Assembly (NCBI RefSeq): GCF_015553625.1
Contig: NZ_JADNGY010000003.1
Span: forward strand, 186,001 to 250,000
DNA length: 64,000 nucleotides
DNA from: Streptococcus australis
GTDB taxonomy: Bacteria; Bacillota; Bacilli; Lactobacillales; Streptococcaceae
Direction: 5' to 3'
A program made the position numbers and the translations under genes. The notes below the pieces were generated by a model. The model saw only the letters and a program-made list of their open reading frames with translations, was not told the DNA's origin and made no database searches. Numbering within the stretch: the first letter of the stretch is position 1; every line of letters begins with the position of its first letter. Positions 29,393-39,596 of this stretch are shown in pieces.

Positions 29393-30775
29393 CTATCCAA
29401 TAATGATGTCTGCCTTGGCATACTGCAAGGTATCTGCTTTCTTGGCTTGGTAATTGTTCAAGCTAACCATGAGGGTCAAAGGACCAATCCGTCCGATAAA
29501 CATAAGGACCATGATAATGCCTAATCCCGCTCCATTTAAGGTCGAGGTCACATTGGCGGTCACTCCCACTGTCGCTAGAGCGGATACAACCTCAAAGACC
29601 AAATAAATAAAGCGTTGGCCATCCGGCGTCACTAAACAGATTCCTAATAGCCCCACTAAGAAGGTCAACTGGAAAATCATCGCCGTCCCAAAGGAACGTT
29701 GAACAATGTCTGGTGAAATCGTACGTTTTCCTAAATTGGTATGTGGTAGCCCCAATAGTTCCTTCCGAGCCAGGAGCAAGAGGACCAGGAAGGTGGTGAT
29801 CTTCATGCCCCCTGCTGTCCCGCCTGGTGCTCCACCTAAAAACATCTGCAAGAGATAGACGAAGAGCGTCACTGGTCGGACTGCTGTATAATCTAAGGAA
29901 GCAAAACCAGCTGTCCGCATGCTGACGGTTTGGAAAAAGCTGACTAAAATTTTCTCTCCCAAGGGGAGGGCCCCAATGGTTGCCGGATTATCAAACTCGG
30001 TCAAGAGACTGGTTACTGTCCCAAAGAGGAGGATTGCAGCTGTTAACCAGAGAACCACCTTGGTATGGAAGCGAAGAGTCCGCCGTCCTGATTGGTTACG
30101 GGCCTTGGTAGCGAGGTCAAACCAAACCATAAAGCCCAAGCCCCCAGTAATAATAAGGGCAGACAAGGTCAGATTCACCAGCCAATCGGTCTGGAAACTC
30201 ATCATACTATCGCCCCCAAAATTATCAAAGCCTGCATTACAAAAAGCTGAAATCGCGACAAAGATGGAGTTAAAGATTCCATGCCCCCAGCCGAAGCGAG
30301 GAATGAAGCGAATCATGAGGAGCAAGGCCCCCAGTCCTTCGATGGTAAAGGTGGTTATGAAAATAGAACGGACAAAACGGGCCAAGCTCTGGTTATTGCT
30401 AAAGCTAAAGCTGTCCCGAATGGTCTGTCGGTCCTTGTAGCTGAGCTTTTGACGACTTTCCATAAAGAAGAGACCGATAAAGGTCAAGATCCCCAGGCCA
30501 CCAATCTGAATCAAGAGCATACAGATCAACTGCCCCCAGGCATTGTAGGTCGAGGCTACTGACTGGGTAAAGAGGCCCGTCACACAGACCATGGAGACTG
30601 CTGTAAAAAGGTGGTCGACATAACCTGCTTTTGAGCTTGCTTGCTGGACAAAAGGCAGACTCAATAAGAGGGAGCCAATTAAGATAACCAAGAAAAAGCT
30701 GAAAAAGAGCCTCCTTGCTGGAGATAGACTTTTCATCTTGGACTGCCATTGTTTTAAAAATAATTTGACTAACAT
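29393..30775 (-). CDS. ktrB: TrkH/KtrB family potassium channel subunit
   Basis: 460-residue membrane protein with four pore-loop repeats; selectivity-filter-like turns include VCVTGLF, CNAGFDNFGG, MRTAGFAS and ATVGVTANV. It conducts K+, probably coupled to Na+, gated by KtrA. Start choice is uncertain: ATG 30775 would sit right at the predicted transcription start (leaderless), because the -10 TACAAT is only 7 bp upstream. The alternative ATG at 30736 (MKSLSPARRL) lacks a good ribosome binding site. Confidence 0.9.
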   Translation of the reverse strand: MLVKLFLKQWQSKMKSLSPARRLFFSFFLVILIGSLLLSLPFVQQASSKAGYVDHLFTAVSMVCVTGLFTQSVASTYNAWGQLICMLLIQIGGLGILTFIGLFFMESRQKLSYKDRQTIRDSFSFSNNQSLARFVRSIFITTFTIEGLGALLLMIRFIPRFGWGHGIFNSIFVAISAFCNAGFDNFGGDSMMSFQTDWLVNLTLSALIITGGLGFMVWFDLATKARNQSGRRTLRFHTKVVLWLTAAILLFGTVTSLLTEFDNPATIGALPLGEKILVSFFQTVSMRTAGFASLDYTAVRPVTLFVYLLQMFLGGAPGGTAGGMKITTFLVLLLLARKELLGLPHTNLGKRTISPDIVQRSFGTAMIFQLTFLVGLLGICLVTPDGQRFIYLVFEVVSALATVGVTANVTSTLNGAGLGIIMVLMFIGRIGPLTLMVSLNNYQAKKADTLQYAKADIIIG

Positions 30776-30781
30776 AGCTTC

Positions 30782-30790
30782 ATTGTACCA
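30782..30790 (-). promoter_or_regulatory. ktrB extended -10 promoter
   Basis: Minus strand TGGTACAAT ending 6 bp before the first ktrB ATG. Confidence 0.6.
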
Positions 30791-30806
30791 TAAAAAGAGA
30801 ATAGAC

Positions 30807-31571
30807 CTACAAGTGAAGAACCATTTCTAGGCACAATTCTAAGGCTTTATCGAATGCTTCAGATCCCCAGTCACGCTGGTCATAATTTTCCAGGTCTGCA
30901 AGAGAATCTGCGGTAAATAGGAGCAAGCCCCAAACCGCATCACGAAGCTGGGCTACTGCTGCCAGTGAGGCGCACTCCATCTCCACCACACTACACCCTT
31001 CTTCAATGCGATAGGCCACCTTGTCAGGCGTTTCTCGATAAAAGCCGTCTGTCGACCAGGTCATCACTTCTTGGTAGGGAATGGACTCTTGTTTTAGGAC
31101 CCTTTCAATGGCAGTCAGTGCTCGACGATCTACTTCTATATAACGAGAAGGTGCTACATAATGGTAACTGGCTCCCTCATCTCGCAAAGCCTTGGTCGGG
31201 ATTAAAAAGGCATTTTCTTCCATGTCCACCAAGACGCCACAGCTTCCTGCCGAAATGATCTTCTTCACCCCATAGCCGATCAACCAATCCATGAATTGGG
31301 CTGCTGCTGCAGATCCAACTGGCGCTTGAGCCAAGCAGATTTCCTCTCCTTGGTGCTCCATGACATAAACCGGATAGGTCTTGGTAGCTGAGACAAAGCT
31401 AGCTACTTGTTTGGCTCCAGCAACTTTGGCAAAGCGGTCAATCTCATCCTCTAAGAAAGCATAGATGCATTTTTCAGGCAGGTGTAGATCAAGCCCCTCA
31501 TGGGTCGGCATAATAACTGCCTGTGGATTGTCGTCAAACTCTAAAATAGGAATTTCATGTTTATGGATCAT
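30807..31571 (-). CDS. nucleoside phosphorylase (PNP/UDP type 1 family)
   Basis: 254 residues. The purine/uridine phosphorylase fold has KKIISAGSCGVLVDM near the phosphate site and VVEMECASLAAVAQLR, the ribose-binding Met-Glu motif (about 195-210). It should cleave a nucleoside with phosphate in salvage; whether purine or uridine is unclear. It has the only full-consensus promoter of the window, so it is probably strongly expressed. Confidence 0.88.
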   Translation of the reverse strand: MIHKHEIPILEFDDNPQAVIMPTHEGLDLHLPEKCIYAFLEDEIDRFAKVAGAKQVASFVSATKTYPVYVMEHQGEEICLAQAPVGSAAAAQFMDWLIGYGVKKIISAGSCGVLVDMEENAFLIPTKALRDEGASYHYVAPSRYIEVDRRALTAIERVLKQESIPYQEVMTWSTDGFYRETPDKVAYRIEEGCSVVEMECASLAAVAQLRDAVWGLLLFTADSLADLENYDQRDWGSEAFDKALELCLEMVLHL

Positions 31572-31597
31572 TTGTTGCCTCCAAACTTGTTTGTAAT

Positions 31598-31626
31598 ATT
31601 ATATAAGTCCATCTAGCCGGTGTCAA
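31598..31626 (-). promoter_or_regulatory. consensus promoter of the nucleoside phosphorylase gene
   Basis: Minus strand TTGACA, 17-bp spacer, TATAAT: both boxes perfect. Followed by a GGAGG ribosome binding site. Confidence 0.93.
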
Positions 31627-31694
31627 GAAAAGATAGCAAAAAGGACTATTTCCCTTCCACAGCAACTCCCCATATAACTGAATACTTTCAACTA

Positions 31695-31703
31695 TGATAT
31701 AAT
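31695..31703 (+). promoter_or_regulatory. extended -10 promoter of the helicase gene
   Basis: TGATATAAT at 31695-31703. The last two bases of the -10 fall in an apparent ATG at 31702, which therefore cannot be the translation start. Confidence 0.75.
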
Positions 31704-31728
31704 GGGGACAGTACAAGGGAGGAAACCT

Positions 31729-34443
31729 ATGTTACAAGAACTAGCCTTTACAGGCCAATGGAGACACTATCAAGAACGCGTTCTCGATAAGAGTGACGCT
31801 TTTATGGCGGATGGCCACCTACATTTGGTAGCAGCTCCTGGCTCTGGAAAAACAACCCTGGGAATCGAATTTATCAGACGCTTCGGCCAGCCAACCCTGA
31901 TCTTGGCTCCTACGGTCACCATTCGTCAACAATGGGTGGACCGGATTATCCAAGCATTCTTGAGTGATGAAAGCCAAGCGGAGCAATTGATCTCTCAGGA
32001 CCTCAAACATCCTAAGCTGATTACAGTGGCTACCTATCAGGCTCTACACAGCGCCATGAACCAAGTCGTCGGTCAATCACAAGCTGAGGATACCGATGAC
32101 CAGGCAGAGATTGAAACATTTGACTTCAAAGGCTTTGATATCTTTACTACTTTCCAAGCCATCTCACTCGGAACCCTTTGTTTGGATGAGTGTCATCACC
32201 TGCGCAATGAATGGTGGAAAAGTTTGGAAGCCTTTCGTCAAGCCTTTCCAGACTTAAAGATGATCTCCCTTACCGCCACCCCTCCCTATGAAGGGGATCC
32301 CGCCCTTTGGGATCGCTATATCCGCATGTGTGGTGAGATTGATGAGGAAATTACGGTTCCCGAATTGGTCAAGGAAGACACCCTTTGTCCTCACCAAGAC
32401 TATGTCTACTTTGCCTTTCCAACCAAGGAAGAGCAAGAGCAGTTGGATGCTTTTAGCCAACAAAAGAATGCTCTCTTGCAGCAACTGACTTCCGATCCCC
32501 TCTTTTGCCAATACCTCCAAAACTGCCAAGCCTTATCAGGTCAGATCAGCGAGGATGAATTGCTCAACGATCCCAAGTATCTCTCTGCTACCCTGATCTT
32601 TCTTCGAAGCAAGGGAATCGCCTTTCCCAAACGTTTCCAGGACCTTTTAGGAGCCAAGAAACTACCTGCTTTCACCCTGGACTGGCTTGAAATTCTCCTG
32701 CAAGGTCTGCTCTTTCAGGTGCCTCACTGGTACAATCTACCTGAGGAATACGAGAAGCAAGTCCTCCATGAACTAAAAGCAGCCAGCTTAATCGATCGAA
32801 AACAAGTCAAACTGGTCCGCAACAAAAAACAAGACCTACTGCTCAACCAATCCCTCGGAAAACTCAATGCGGTTCGAGAGATTTTCAAGGCGGAATACCA
32901 GGCTCTTGGAAGTCAACTGCGCCAACTGGTCCTAACAGACTACATTCGCCAAGACTTTGAAGTTCATCTCGGGAATAAGGACGCCCAATTCACTCAGTTG
33001 GGAGTGCTCTCCTATTTTGAATCTATTCGCAGAGAAAGCTTAGAGCTAACTAGTCCTCCTGACATTGCTGTCTTAACCGGCAGCATCGTCATCATCCCGA
33101 CAGTCGCTAAGCCAAGATTAGAAGACCTTCTAGGAAAGAATCGATTGACTTACCAAAGTGTCGGCCAATTATCTCCTGATGACTTTCTCAAGGTTCGCTT
33201 GGTTGGTTCTCAACATGATTTGGTGACAGCTGTGACCCAGCTCTTTCAAGAAGGGCTCATCCAGGTTGTCATTGGAACCAAGTCCCTTCTAGGAGAAGGC
33301 TGGGATGCTCCTTGCGTTAATTCCCTAATCCTAGCGAGCTTTGTCGGCAGTTTTATGCTCAGCAACCAAATGCGAGGTCGTGCCATCCGAGTATGGCCTC
33401 AGGAGCCAGACAAGACTAGTAATATCTGGCACCTGGTCTCCATCAATCTTTCCCTAAAGAAATGGTATGAAAAGTCCGATCTTGAAAAGGAAGAAATCGA
33501 AGCCATCACTGATCAGTTGAAAGAATACAGTCCTGATCTGGAGCTCTTAGAAAGACGGATGAAGCAATTTTTAGGTCTCCATTACAAGGAGCCCTTCATC
33601 GAATCTGGTATTGAACGTCTAGCCTTTGACAATATCCGCTATACCAAAAAACAGTTGCAGAAACTCAATGAAGAAACCTTAGAGCGCTCCACCCATCGTC
33701 AAGAACTCCGAGACGGATGGCAAAAAGCCCTGCCTATTCTGGAGAATATGGAGATTGCAAATGAGGTCCAAGTGGATAAACACTTCCTTCCCCTAGCCCT
33801 ATTTTTTGATGCTAGAAAGCTAGCTCGTTGGCTGACGGCCGCTACTTTGACCGATGCTTTCGCCAACCTGATTTACTACTCACATAGAGGAGGAAGGAAT
33901 ACAGCGTCTCTTATTCTTCTATTCGTCTTAGCTGTTATCGCACTCCTTGCCTGGCTCCGCTACTATCTCTATAAGAGCCCTTATAAACGGTTAGAGGCCT
34001 TTGGACAAGCTATTCACCAAGCCTTGCTCCTCTTTGGGCATATTCAAACCCAGGAGACCCGTATCCAAGTCGTACGAGACAGAAAGGATGCCATCAACAC
34101 GCTGATCTATTTGAAGGGCGGAACCATGCGGGAGAAGGAACTTTTCTCGCAAACCATGATCGAGTTTTTCGCGCCGATTGAAAATCAGCGCTATATCTTG
34201 AAAGCACAAGAAAAGGTATCCGATCAGACAGAATATTTCGCCGTACCAAGCCTCTTTGACAAACGGAAAGAGGATGCCCAAGCCTTTGTGGAGCAAATCC
34301 GAAAGAGTCTGGGCAAGTATGATCTCGTCTATACCCGAAGTGCGGAAGGTCGCGCCATTCTCCTAGATGCTCGCATCAAGGCCTTAGCTAACAAACAAGA
34401 GCGTACCTTCACCAAGAAACAAGTGATGTCGGATTTGAAATAA
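31729..34443 (+). CDS. SF2 DEAD/DEAH helicase with a C-terminal membrane segment
   Basis: 904 residues from ATG 31729 (GGGAGG 6 bp before it). Helicase motifs: Walker A AAPGSGKT (35-42), DECH box (153-156), LTATPP (181-186), motif V GTKSLLGEGWDAP (516-528) and motif VI QMRGRAIR (547-554). This is the ResIII/XPB-like layout. A long insert (about 230-420) separates the two RecA lobes. After about 640 the protein has a hydrophobic stretch LILLFVLAVIALLAWL (about 728-743) followed by basic residues, then about 150 residues ending in a basic tail. A transmembrane segment in a helicase is unusual. Single-gene unit with its own promoter and terminator, on the strand opposite to its neighbours. The role is unknown; a defence or RNA-processing role is only conjecture. 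Confidence 0.88.
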   Translation: MLQELAFTGQWRHYQERVLDKSDAFMADGHLHLVAAPGSGKTTLGIEFIRRFGQPTLILAPTVTIRQQWVDRIIQAFLSDESQAEQLISQDLKHPKLITVATYQALHSAMNQVVGQSQAEDTDDQAEIETFDFKGFDIFTTFQAISLGTLCLDECHHLRNEWWKSLEAFRQAFPDLKMISLTATPPYEGDPALWDRYIRMCGEIDEEITVPELVKEDTLCPHQDYVYFAFPTKEEQEQLDAFSQQKNALLQQLTSDPLFCQYLQNCQALSGQISEDELLNDPKYLSATLIFLRSKGIAFPKRFQDLLGAKKLPAFTLDWLEILLQGLLFQVPHWYNLPEEYEKQVLHELKAASLIDRKQVKLVRNKKQDLLLNQSLGKLNAVREIFKAEYQALGSQLRQLVLTDYIRQDFEVHLGNKDAQFTQLGVLSYFESIRRESLELTSPPDIAVLTGSIVIIPTVAKPRLEDLLGKNRLTYQSVGQLSPDDFLKVRLVGSQHDLVTAVTQLFQEGLIQVVIGTKSLLGEGWDAPCVNSLILASFVGSFMLSNQMRGRAIRVWPQEPDKTSNIWHLVSINLSLKKWYEKSDLEKEEIEAITDQLKEYSPDLELLERRMKQFLGLHYKEPFIESGIERLAFDNIRYTKKQLQKLNEETLERSTHRQELRDGWQKALPILENMEIANEVQVDKHFLPLALFFDARKLARWLTAATLTDAFANLIYYSHRGGRNTASLILLFVLAVIALLAWLRYYLYKSPYKRLEAFGQAIHQALLLFGHIQTQETRIQVVRDRKDAINTLIYLKGGTMREKELFSQTMIEFFAPIENQRYILKAQEKVSDQTEYFAVPSLFDKRKEDAQAFVEQIRKSLGKYDLVYTRSAEGRAILLDARIKALANKQERTFTKKQVMSDLK

Positions 34444-34465
34444 GAATTTATTTCACAATAAAAGA

Positions 34466-34499
34466 AAAGTCTAGTAGTTTCATTTCTACTAGACTTTTT
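34466..34499. terminator. Bidirectional terminator between the helicase and ADH genes
   Basis: AAAAGTCTAGTAG-loop-CTACTAGACTTTTT between convergent genes. Confidence 0.9.
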
Positions 34500-34501
34500 C
34501 A

Positions 34502-35539
34502 TTACTCAATGATAATCATAGCCTTAATAGTCTTGCGTTCATCCATATCTTTGTATGCCTGATCAATCTCGTCCAAGCTATAGCTATGGGTGAAGACGCG
34601 GCCTGGATTGATATCGCCATCAAGGACAGCCTTAAGCAAGAACTGTTTATCATAAGTAGTAACTGAGGCTGCTCCACCTGCCACTGAGATATTTTGGGCG
34701 AAGGTCGAACCAAGGGCACGGTTATTGTAATGAGGTACGCCGACAAATCCCATGCGTCCTCCATTATGGAGGACTCCAAGGGCCTGCTCAACAGCTGCTG
34801 CGGTACCGACACATTCAAGGGCCGCATCTGCTCCACCTCCGAGGATTTCACGGACCTTGGCAATGCCTTCTTCACCACGCTCAGCGACAACTGCTGTCGC
34901 GCCTGACTCCAAGGCCATCTGTTGACGGTCTTGGTGACGGCTCATAAGGACGATTTGTGATGCTCCCCGCATTTTGGCTGCGATAACCGCACATTGTCCA
35001 ACAGCTCCGTCCCCGATGACCACTACTTTGTCACCAGGCTTCACGTCTGCTACACGCGCTGCATGGTAGCCCGTCGGCATGACATCTGCCAGCGTCAAGA
35101 AAGATTTGAGCATGGCTTCTGTATAATCTGATGGTTGCCCTGGAATTTTGACAAGGGCCCAGTTGGCGTATTCGAAGCGCATGTACTCCGCTTGCACCCC
35201 ATCAGACCAGTTGGTGCCGATATGACGGTCACAAGTCCCATCGTAGCCAGCACGACAGGCATCACACTCCCCACAACCATGGGTGAAAGGGGCGATGACA
35301 AAGTCTCCTGGTTTGACCGTTGTAATGGCTTCTCCGATTTCTTCGACAATCCCAATGGCTTCGTGGCCACTATTTTGATGCCCTGCTTCAATATCTGGAT
35401 TGCGGTAGCTCCAGAGATCGGATCCACAGACACAGGTACGAACAATGCGGAGAATAACATCATCCGGCGCTTCGATTTGCGGGCGTTCTACTTCTACTAG
35501 ACCCACTTGCCCAGCTTTTGTATAGACTGTTTTCTTCAT
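34502..35539 (-). CDS. zinc-dependent alcohol dehydrogenase family protein
   Basis: 345 residues, MDR superfamily. Catalytic-zinc residues CGSD and GHEAIG; structural-zinc lobe GCGECDACRAGYDGTC (about 91-106); NAD(P) loop VIGDGAVGQCAVIAAK. It resembles threonine dehydrogenase/glutathione-independent ADH relatives; the substrate is not resolved. A TATACT -10 lies at 35575-35580 on the minus strand, about 35 bp upstream. Confidence 0.88.
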   Translation of the reverse strand: MKKTVYTKAGQVGLVEVERPQIEAPDDVILRIVRTCVCGSDLWSYRNPDIEAGHQNSGHEAIGIVEEIGEAITTVKPGDFVIAPFTHGCGECDACRAGYDGTCDRHIGTNWSDGVQAEYMRFEYANWALVKIPGQPSDYTEAMLKSFLTLADVMPTGYHAARVADVKPGDKVVVIGDGAVGQCAVIAAKMRGASQIVLMSRHQDRQQMALESGATAVVAERGEEGIAKVREILGGGADAALECVGTAAAVEQALGVLHNGGRMGFVGVPHYNNRALGSTFAQNISVAGGAASVTTYDKQFLLKAVLDGDINPGRVFTHSYSLDEIDQAYKDMDERKTIKAMIIIE

Positions 35540-35628
35540 AGGAACAACCTACTTTCTATTGCTTACTTACCTATAGTATACACTTTTTATCGAGCTCTAG
35601 CCCACTTCCTGATTTAAAACTCCATCTT

Positions 35629-36723
35629 TTAATCATATTTTTTTCCATACTTCTTTTCTAGCATTTTCTTAATCAAATAGGGCATTTTGACATTATCGCG
35701 GCCTTTCTTATCAATCAATTTTCTGACAAAATCGGGCATTTGAATATCTTTTTCTGCTTCCAAAATCTGACCTGTACTTGAAGGAGCTTCCAACTCATCA
35801 AAAGTCTCTAGCTGAGGTTGATAGTCACTATAGTCACCATCTATATGAGACTGAATGGTTGACAGAAGGGCTTTAATCAGTCGTGAATCGCTATTTGGCA
35901 TAGGAGGTCGGTGATAAGCCACTCCGAGCTCCTGGCATAGCTCCTTACACTCCACATCATTATCAAAAAGAACTTCAATATGCTCACTAATAAAGGCAAT
36001 CGGAACAAAAATATAGTGGTCAGGGTGTTCCTTCTCATCATGAAGGTATTCTAAGACATCAGGCTTAATCCAAGGAATACCTATATCACTCTCACTCTGC
36101 CAAGTATTGGTGTACTGATCCTCTTCAAGCCCTAAAATCTCTGCAATCATGCGACTATTGTCATAAATCTGATCGATATAAGGATCACCAAAATCAAGTG
36201 CCAAAACTGGGACACTATGAGCTGAAAAAATCACCTTATAACTGTCGTCTCCAATCTGATCTAAAATCTTTTGGATTTCATCAACCCAATAGTGGAGTAG
36301 GTCAGGTTCGCGGTACCAATCCTTGATAATTTGGAACCTAATCTGCTCACTTTCTAAAAATTTCTCATATCCCATGACAGAATAGTAGGAATAATGAGGC
36401 TCTAAAATCAAGCACAAACATTCTTCAATTCCGTCATTCTCCATCTCTTTGATTACATCAGTGATAAAAGGGCGGGAAAATTTGTTGGCAAAGTAAACCG
36501 ACGCTTGATTTCCAAGAGCAGTAGCAACCATGTCCACTTCTTCTCTAGTTATCCTTTGGAGTGGGGTTCCACCGATTCGGACGTAATTGTCATATAAAGT
36601 CTGAATTTCATGTGGTTCAGGACGAACCCCACGGCGTATATTTGTGAAAAATTCCGCTACTCCTTCATAGGTAATCTCTTCTGGTGAACCAAAAGTCATC
36701 ATCAACACAGCTCTTTTACTCAT
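35629..36723 (-). CDS. hemH: ferrochelatase family protein (HemH/CpfC)
   Basis: 364 residues. It begins [20 protein letters not shown], with the family motifs [17 protein letters not shown] (catalytic His) and the [18 protein letters not shown] stretch (catalytic Glu in SEHIEVL). It inserts iron into a porphyrin. Streptococci generally lack the rest of heme synthesis, so it may use imported porphyrin or work in reverse to free iron; this is inference. Monocistronic, with promoter TGGTAAAAT at 36752-36760. Confidence 0.93.
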   Translation of the reverse strand: MSKRAVLMMTFGSPEEITYEGVAEFFTNIRRGVRPEPHEIQTLYDNYVRIGGTPLQRITREEVDMVATALGNQASVYFANKFSRPFITDVIKEMENDGIEECLCLILEPHYSYYSVMGYEKFLESEQIRFQIIKDWYREPDLLHYWVDEIQKILDQIGDDSYKVIFSAHSVPVLALDFGDPYIDQIYDNSRMIAEILGLEEDQYTNTWQSESDIGIPWIKPDVLEYLHDEKEHPDHYIFVPIAFISEHIEVLFDNDVECKELCQELGVAYHRPPMPNSDSRLIKALLSTIQSHIDGDYSDYQPQLETFDELEAPSSTGQILEAEKDIQMPDFVRKLIDKKGRDNVKMPYLIKKMLEKKYGKKYD

Positions 36724-36751
36724 AACTACTCCTTACTATATACTTTCCACT

Positions 36752-36760
36752 ATTTTACCA
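36752..36760 (-). promoter_or_regulatory. hemH extended -10 promoter
   Basis: Minus strand TGGTAAAAT about 29 bp before hemH. The rest of the 320-bp gap (36761-36990) is AT-rich with no gene, repeat or RNA that I can recognise. Confidence 0.6.
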
Positions 36761-36990
36761 TGAAAAGGATTTCTTTAGGAAGCTCTTTTATAAATCATTT
36801 GGAAGAAGCAACTAATTTTCTAGGTAAATACACAAGCTATTAAAAGAAATCATTCAAAGAAAGTGGAACAAATATCTTTTTATGTCCAATCCGATACTGT
36901 ATTATTCTTTGAAAACAACATCTATTTGAAATGACCATCTTTCATGTAAGGAGAGAAGGTTTGAATCTCTTTCTAAGAATTTCTACACAA

Positions 36991-37030
36991 TAGAAAAAGT
37001 GGATAAAGAAACATTTTTCTATCCACTTTA
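36991..37030 (-). terminator. Terminator after the fused ABC transporter
   Basis: Minus strand AAAGTGGATA-loop-TATCCACTTTTTCT. Confidence 0.8.
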
Positions 37031-37043
37031 TTGTTTACAGCTT

Positions 37044-39569
37044 TTATTCGCTACGTAAAGATTCCACTGGGTCTTTCTTTGCGGCGATGCGTGAAGGGAT
37101 GAGACCAGCTAACATAGTAAGGACAATGGAGATACCGATCAGGATGAGCGCTGCTTCCCATGGTAACTGCGCCACGTTTTCCACGTTGGTCATTTTCGCA
37201 ACGACGGCATTGATTGGAATCGTCGCAAGAAGTGTAATGGCGATACCGAGTACCCCGGAGATGAATCCTTCGATGGCTGTTTCGGCAGTAAAGATACGAC
37301 GGATGTCTTTCTTCGAAGCCCCCATTGCACGTAGGATTCCGATTTCTTTTGTACGTTCGAGAACCGAGATGTAGGTGATAATCGCAATCATAATCGATGA
37401 TACGATGAGCGAGATGGCTACGAAACCGACGAGTACGGTTGTAATCACGCCCACCATTGTCGTAATCGAAGACATGATGGTTTGAATATCGTCGGAGTAG
37501 ACGAGCACTTTCTCGTCTTCGCCAGCGTCTTTTTTCGCTGTGTTATAGGCGTTGATGAAGTCCTTCAACTCTTGTTTTTGTTGGAAGGAAGAGGTGTAGA
37601 ACTCGATGGCAGCCGGTTTGGATTTGTCGATGACACCCAATTTCGCGAGGTTTTCCTCGTAAGTGGCAGCCGAGTTTTCGTTGTATTGTTGGATGTATTG
37701 CGCTTGTTGTTCAGGCGTCAATTTTACCAACTGGATTTTTTCTTCTTCGGTTAAATCAGCCGAATTGAATGGTTTTGGATCTTTGGCAAATTCTTTTCCA
37801 GTAAATACATTAATGGTTGGGTTGGCTTCTTGCTCTTTTACGATGTCACTGTTTTGAATTTGCTCAGAAGTGTAATCGATAAGGGCGCTTGTATAAGCCA
37901 CACCGCCAGAAGGAGAGTTCACACCCGAACTGGTGCCTTCTTTTTGACGGAGAACGCCGACGATTTTAAGCTCGAGACCATTCTCGATTTGTGCCTTCAT
38001 ATAGGCTTCGTCGTCAATTTTATTCATCCATTGGTTGTTCTCTTTCACGAAGCGGTTTGTGTTGACAACGGCTTTAAATGTTTTTCCGATGAAATCCTTA
38101 TACTGATACGTTTGTGATTTGAGTTCGTCGAGTTTCTTCACATCGTTCAATTCGCTAGGGTCTTTAATGCGTAAGCTATAAAGGAGGAGGTCACTGATTT
38201 GGTTTTCTTCATCCACGATCAGGACGATTTCAGATTTATCCTTCGGAAGGCGACCTTCTAGCACATCATATTGCGCATTAAGCATCTCCTGGTCGCTTGA
38301 CAGTTGGCTCCAGTAGTCGATGTTTTGCAAATAGCCTTTAATTGTTTGGTTGGCCGTATCGACTTCGTCCGCGAGGTTAGACGGAAGAATGCTCTTTGGA
38401 CCGTTGGAGGTGTCACTGGCGTAAATATAGGGTTGTAAATTGTACTGGTAACGAGTATCTTTTGTAAGGTGTGCGACTTCTGAAGCGTGTTTATCCAAGT
38501 AGGTTTTGAAGGAAGCGAGGTCATTTTTCCCGATTTGTTTTTTCAATAGATTCGTTAAAAGCGTATTGACACCGAGTTCGTTTTTATCCCTATAAGGCTT
38601 TTCACTCAAGTCTGGAGAGGTTGCCATCAGATTACTCTGGTTCTGCTCGCTAATCGTCAATGGCAAAGAGACGAGAGTGTCTTCTTGCACCTTTTTCACA
38701 TAGTCGCTCACACCATTTGAGAGGGCCAAGATCAGGGCAATCCCGATAATCCCGATGGAACCAGCAAAGGCAGTCAGAAATGTCCGACCTTTTTTCGTCA
38801 ATAGGTTATTAAACGAAAGGGCCAAAGCCGTCAGAAAGCTCATCTTTGTCTTTGTGAAATGAATGTCGCCTTGTTTGGGTTCTTCGGTTGGTTCGTATGG
38901 ATTCGAGTCGCTTAAGATATTTCCATCTAATACTTGTACGATACGTGTAGAGTAGGTTTTCGCCAGTTCTGGGTTATGCGTCACCATGATCACTAGACGT
39001 TCCTTGGCGATGTCTTTTAATAACTCCATGATTTGAACAGAAGTCTCAGAATCGAGCGCTCCTGTTGGCTCATCGGCTAAAACGACTTTAGGATTATTGA
39101 CAAGGGCACGCGCAATCGCAATCCGTTGCATTTGTCCGCCAGACATTTGGCTTGGTTTCTTATATAAATGATCTTTTAGGCCAACGCGTTCAAGTGCTTC
39201 GATGGCACGCTTCTTACGTTCCGATTTAGAAACGCCAGAGAGCGTCATCGCAATCTCGACGTTTGAGAGTGCCGTTTGGTGACCAATCAGATTATAGGAT
39301 TGGAAGACGAATCCGATGGTGTGGTTTCTGTAGCTATCCCAATCGCGGTCTTTAAATTGCTTGGTTGATTTTCCTTGGATGAGTAAATCACCCGATGTGT
39401 ATTGGTCGAGTCCACCGATGATATTTAAGAGGGTGGTTTTCCCTGAACCCGATTGTCCGAGAATCGAGACGAACTCATTTTCACGGAAACGAATCGAGAT
39501 ATCCTTTAAAGCGTGAAACTCTTGATTCCCCGTATAATACACTTTTGAAATACGTTGTAGTTGTAACAT
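37044..39569 (-). CDS. fused ABC transporter ATP-binding/FtsX-like permease (MacB type)
   Basis: 841 residues. The N-terminal ATPase (about 1-220) has Walker [10 protein letters not shown] (38-46), signature [13 protein letters not shown], Walker [13 protein letters not shown] and the H-loop VTHNPELA. Then TM1 (about 257-281), a large extracellular domain (about 282-695) and three C-terminal TMs forming the FtsX/MacB fold. Such proteins use mechanotransmission to export peptides or antibiotics, or act in bacitracin-type resistance. No two-component system or peptide gene is adjacent. Its CG-dinucleotide content looks higher than in the neighbours, hinting at transfer. Promoter TTGACT-N17-TAGACT. 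Confidence 0.9.
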   Translation of the reverse strand: MLQLQRISKVYYTGNQEFHALKDISIRFRENEFVSILGQSGSGKTTLLNIIGGLDQYTSGDLLIQGKSTKQFKDRDWDSYRNHTIGFVFQSYNLIGHQTALSNVEIAMTLSGVSKSERKKRAIEALERVGLKDHLYKKPSQMSGGQMQRIAIARALVNNPKVVLADEPTGALDSETSVQIMELLKDIAKERLVIMVTHNPELAKTYSTRIVQVLDGNILSDSNPYEPTEEPKQGDIHFTKTKMSFLTALALSFNNLLTKKGRTFLTAFAGSIGIIGIALILALSNGVSDYVKKVQEDTLVSLPLTISEQNQSNLMATSPDLSEKPYRDKNELGVNTLLTNLLKKQIGKNDLASFKTYLDKHASEVAHLTKDTRYQYNLQPYIYASDTSNGPKSILPSNLADEVDTANQTIKGYLQNIDYWSQLSSDQEMLNAQYDVLEGRLPKDKSEIVLIVDEENQISDLLLYSLRIKDPSELNDVKKLDELKSQTYQYKDFIGKTFKAVVNTNRFVKENNQWMNKIDDEAYMKAQIENGLELKIVGVLRQKEGTSSGVNSPSGGVAYTSALIDYTSEQIQNSDIVKEQEANPTINVFTGKEFAKDPKPFNSADLTEEEKIQLVKLTPEQQAQYIQQYNENSAATYEENLAKLGVIDKSKPAAIEFYTSSFQQKQELKDFINAYNTAKKDAGEDEKVLVYSDDIQTIMSSITTMVGVITTVLVGFVAISLIVSSIMIAIITYISVLERTKEIGILRAMGASKKDIRRIFTAETAIEGFISGVLGIAITLLATIPINAVVAKMTNVENVAQLPWEAALILIGISIVLTMLAGLIPSRIAAKKDPVESLRSE

Positions 39570-39596
39570 ATACTCGATCCTTTCATAAATATGAGT

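Noticed and set aside
37044..39569. bacitracin-resistance operon (BceAB type)
   Set aside because: Single fused gene, not the separate BceA and 10-TM BceB; no sensor kinase next to it.
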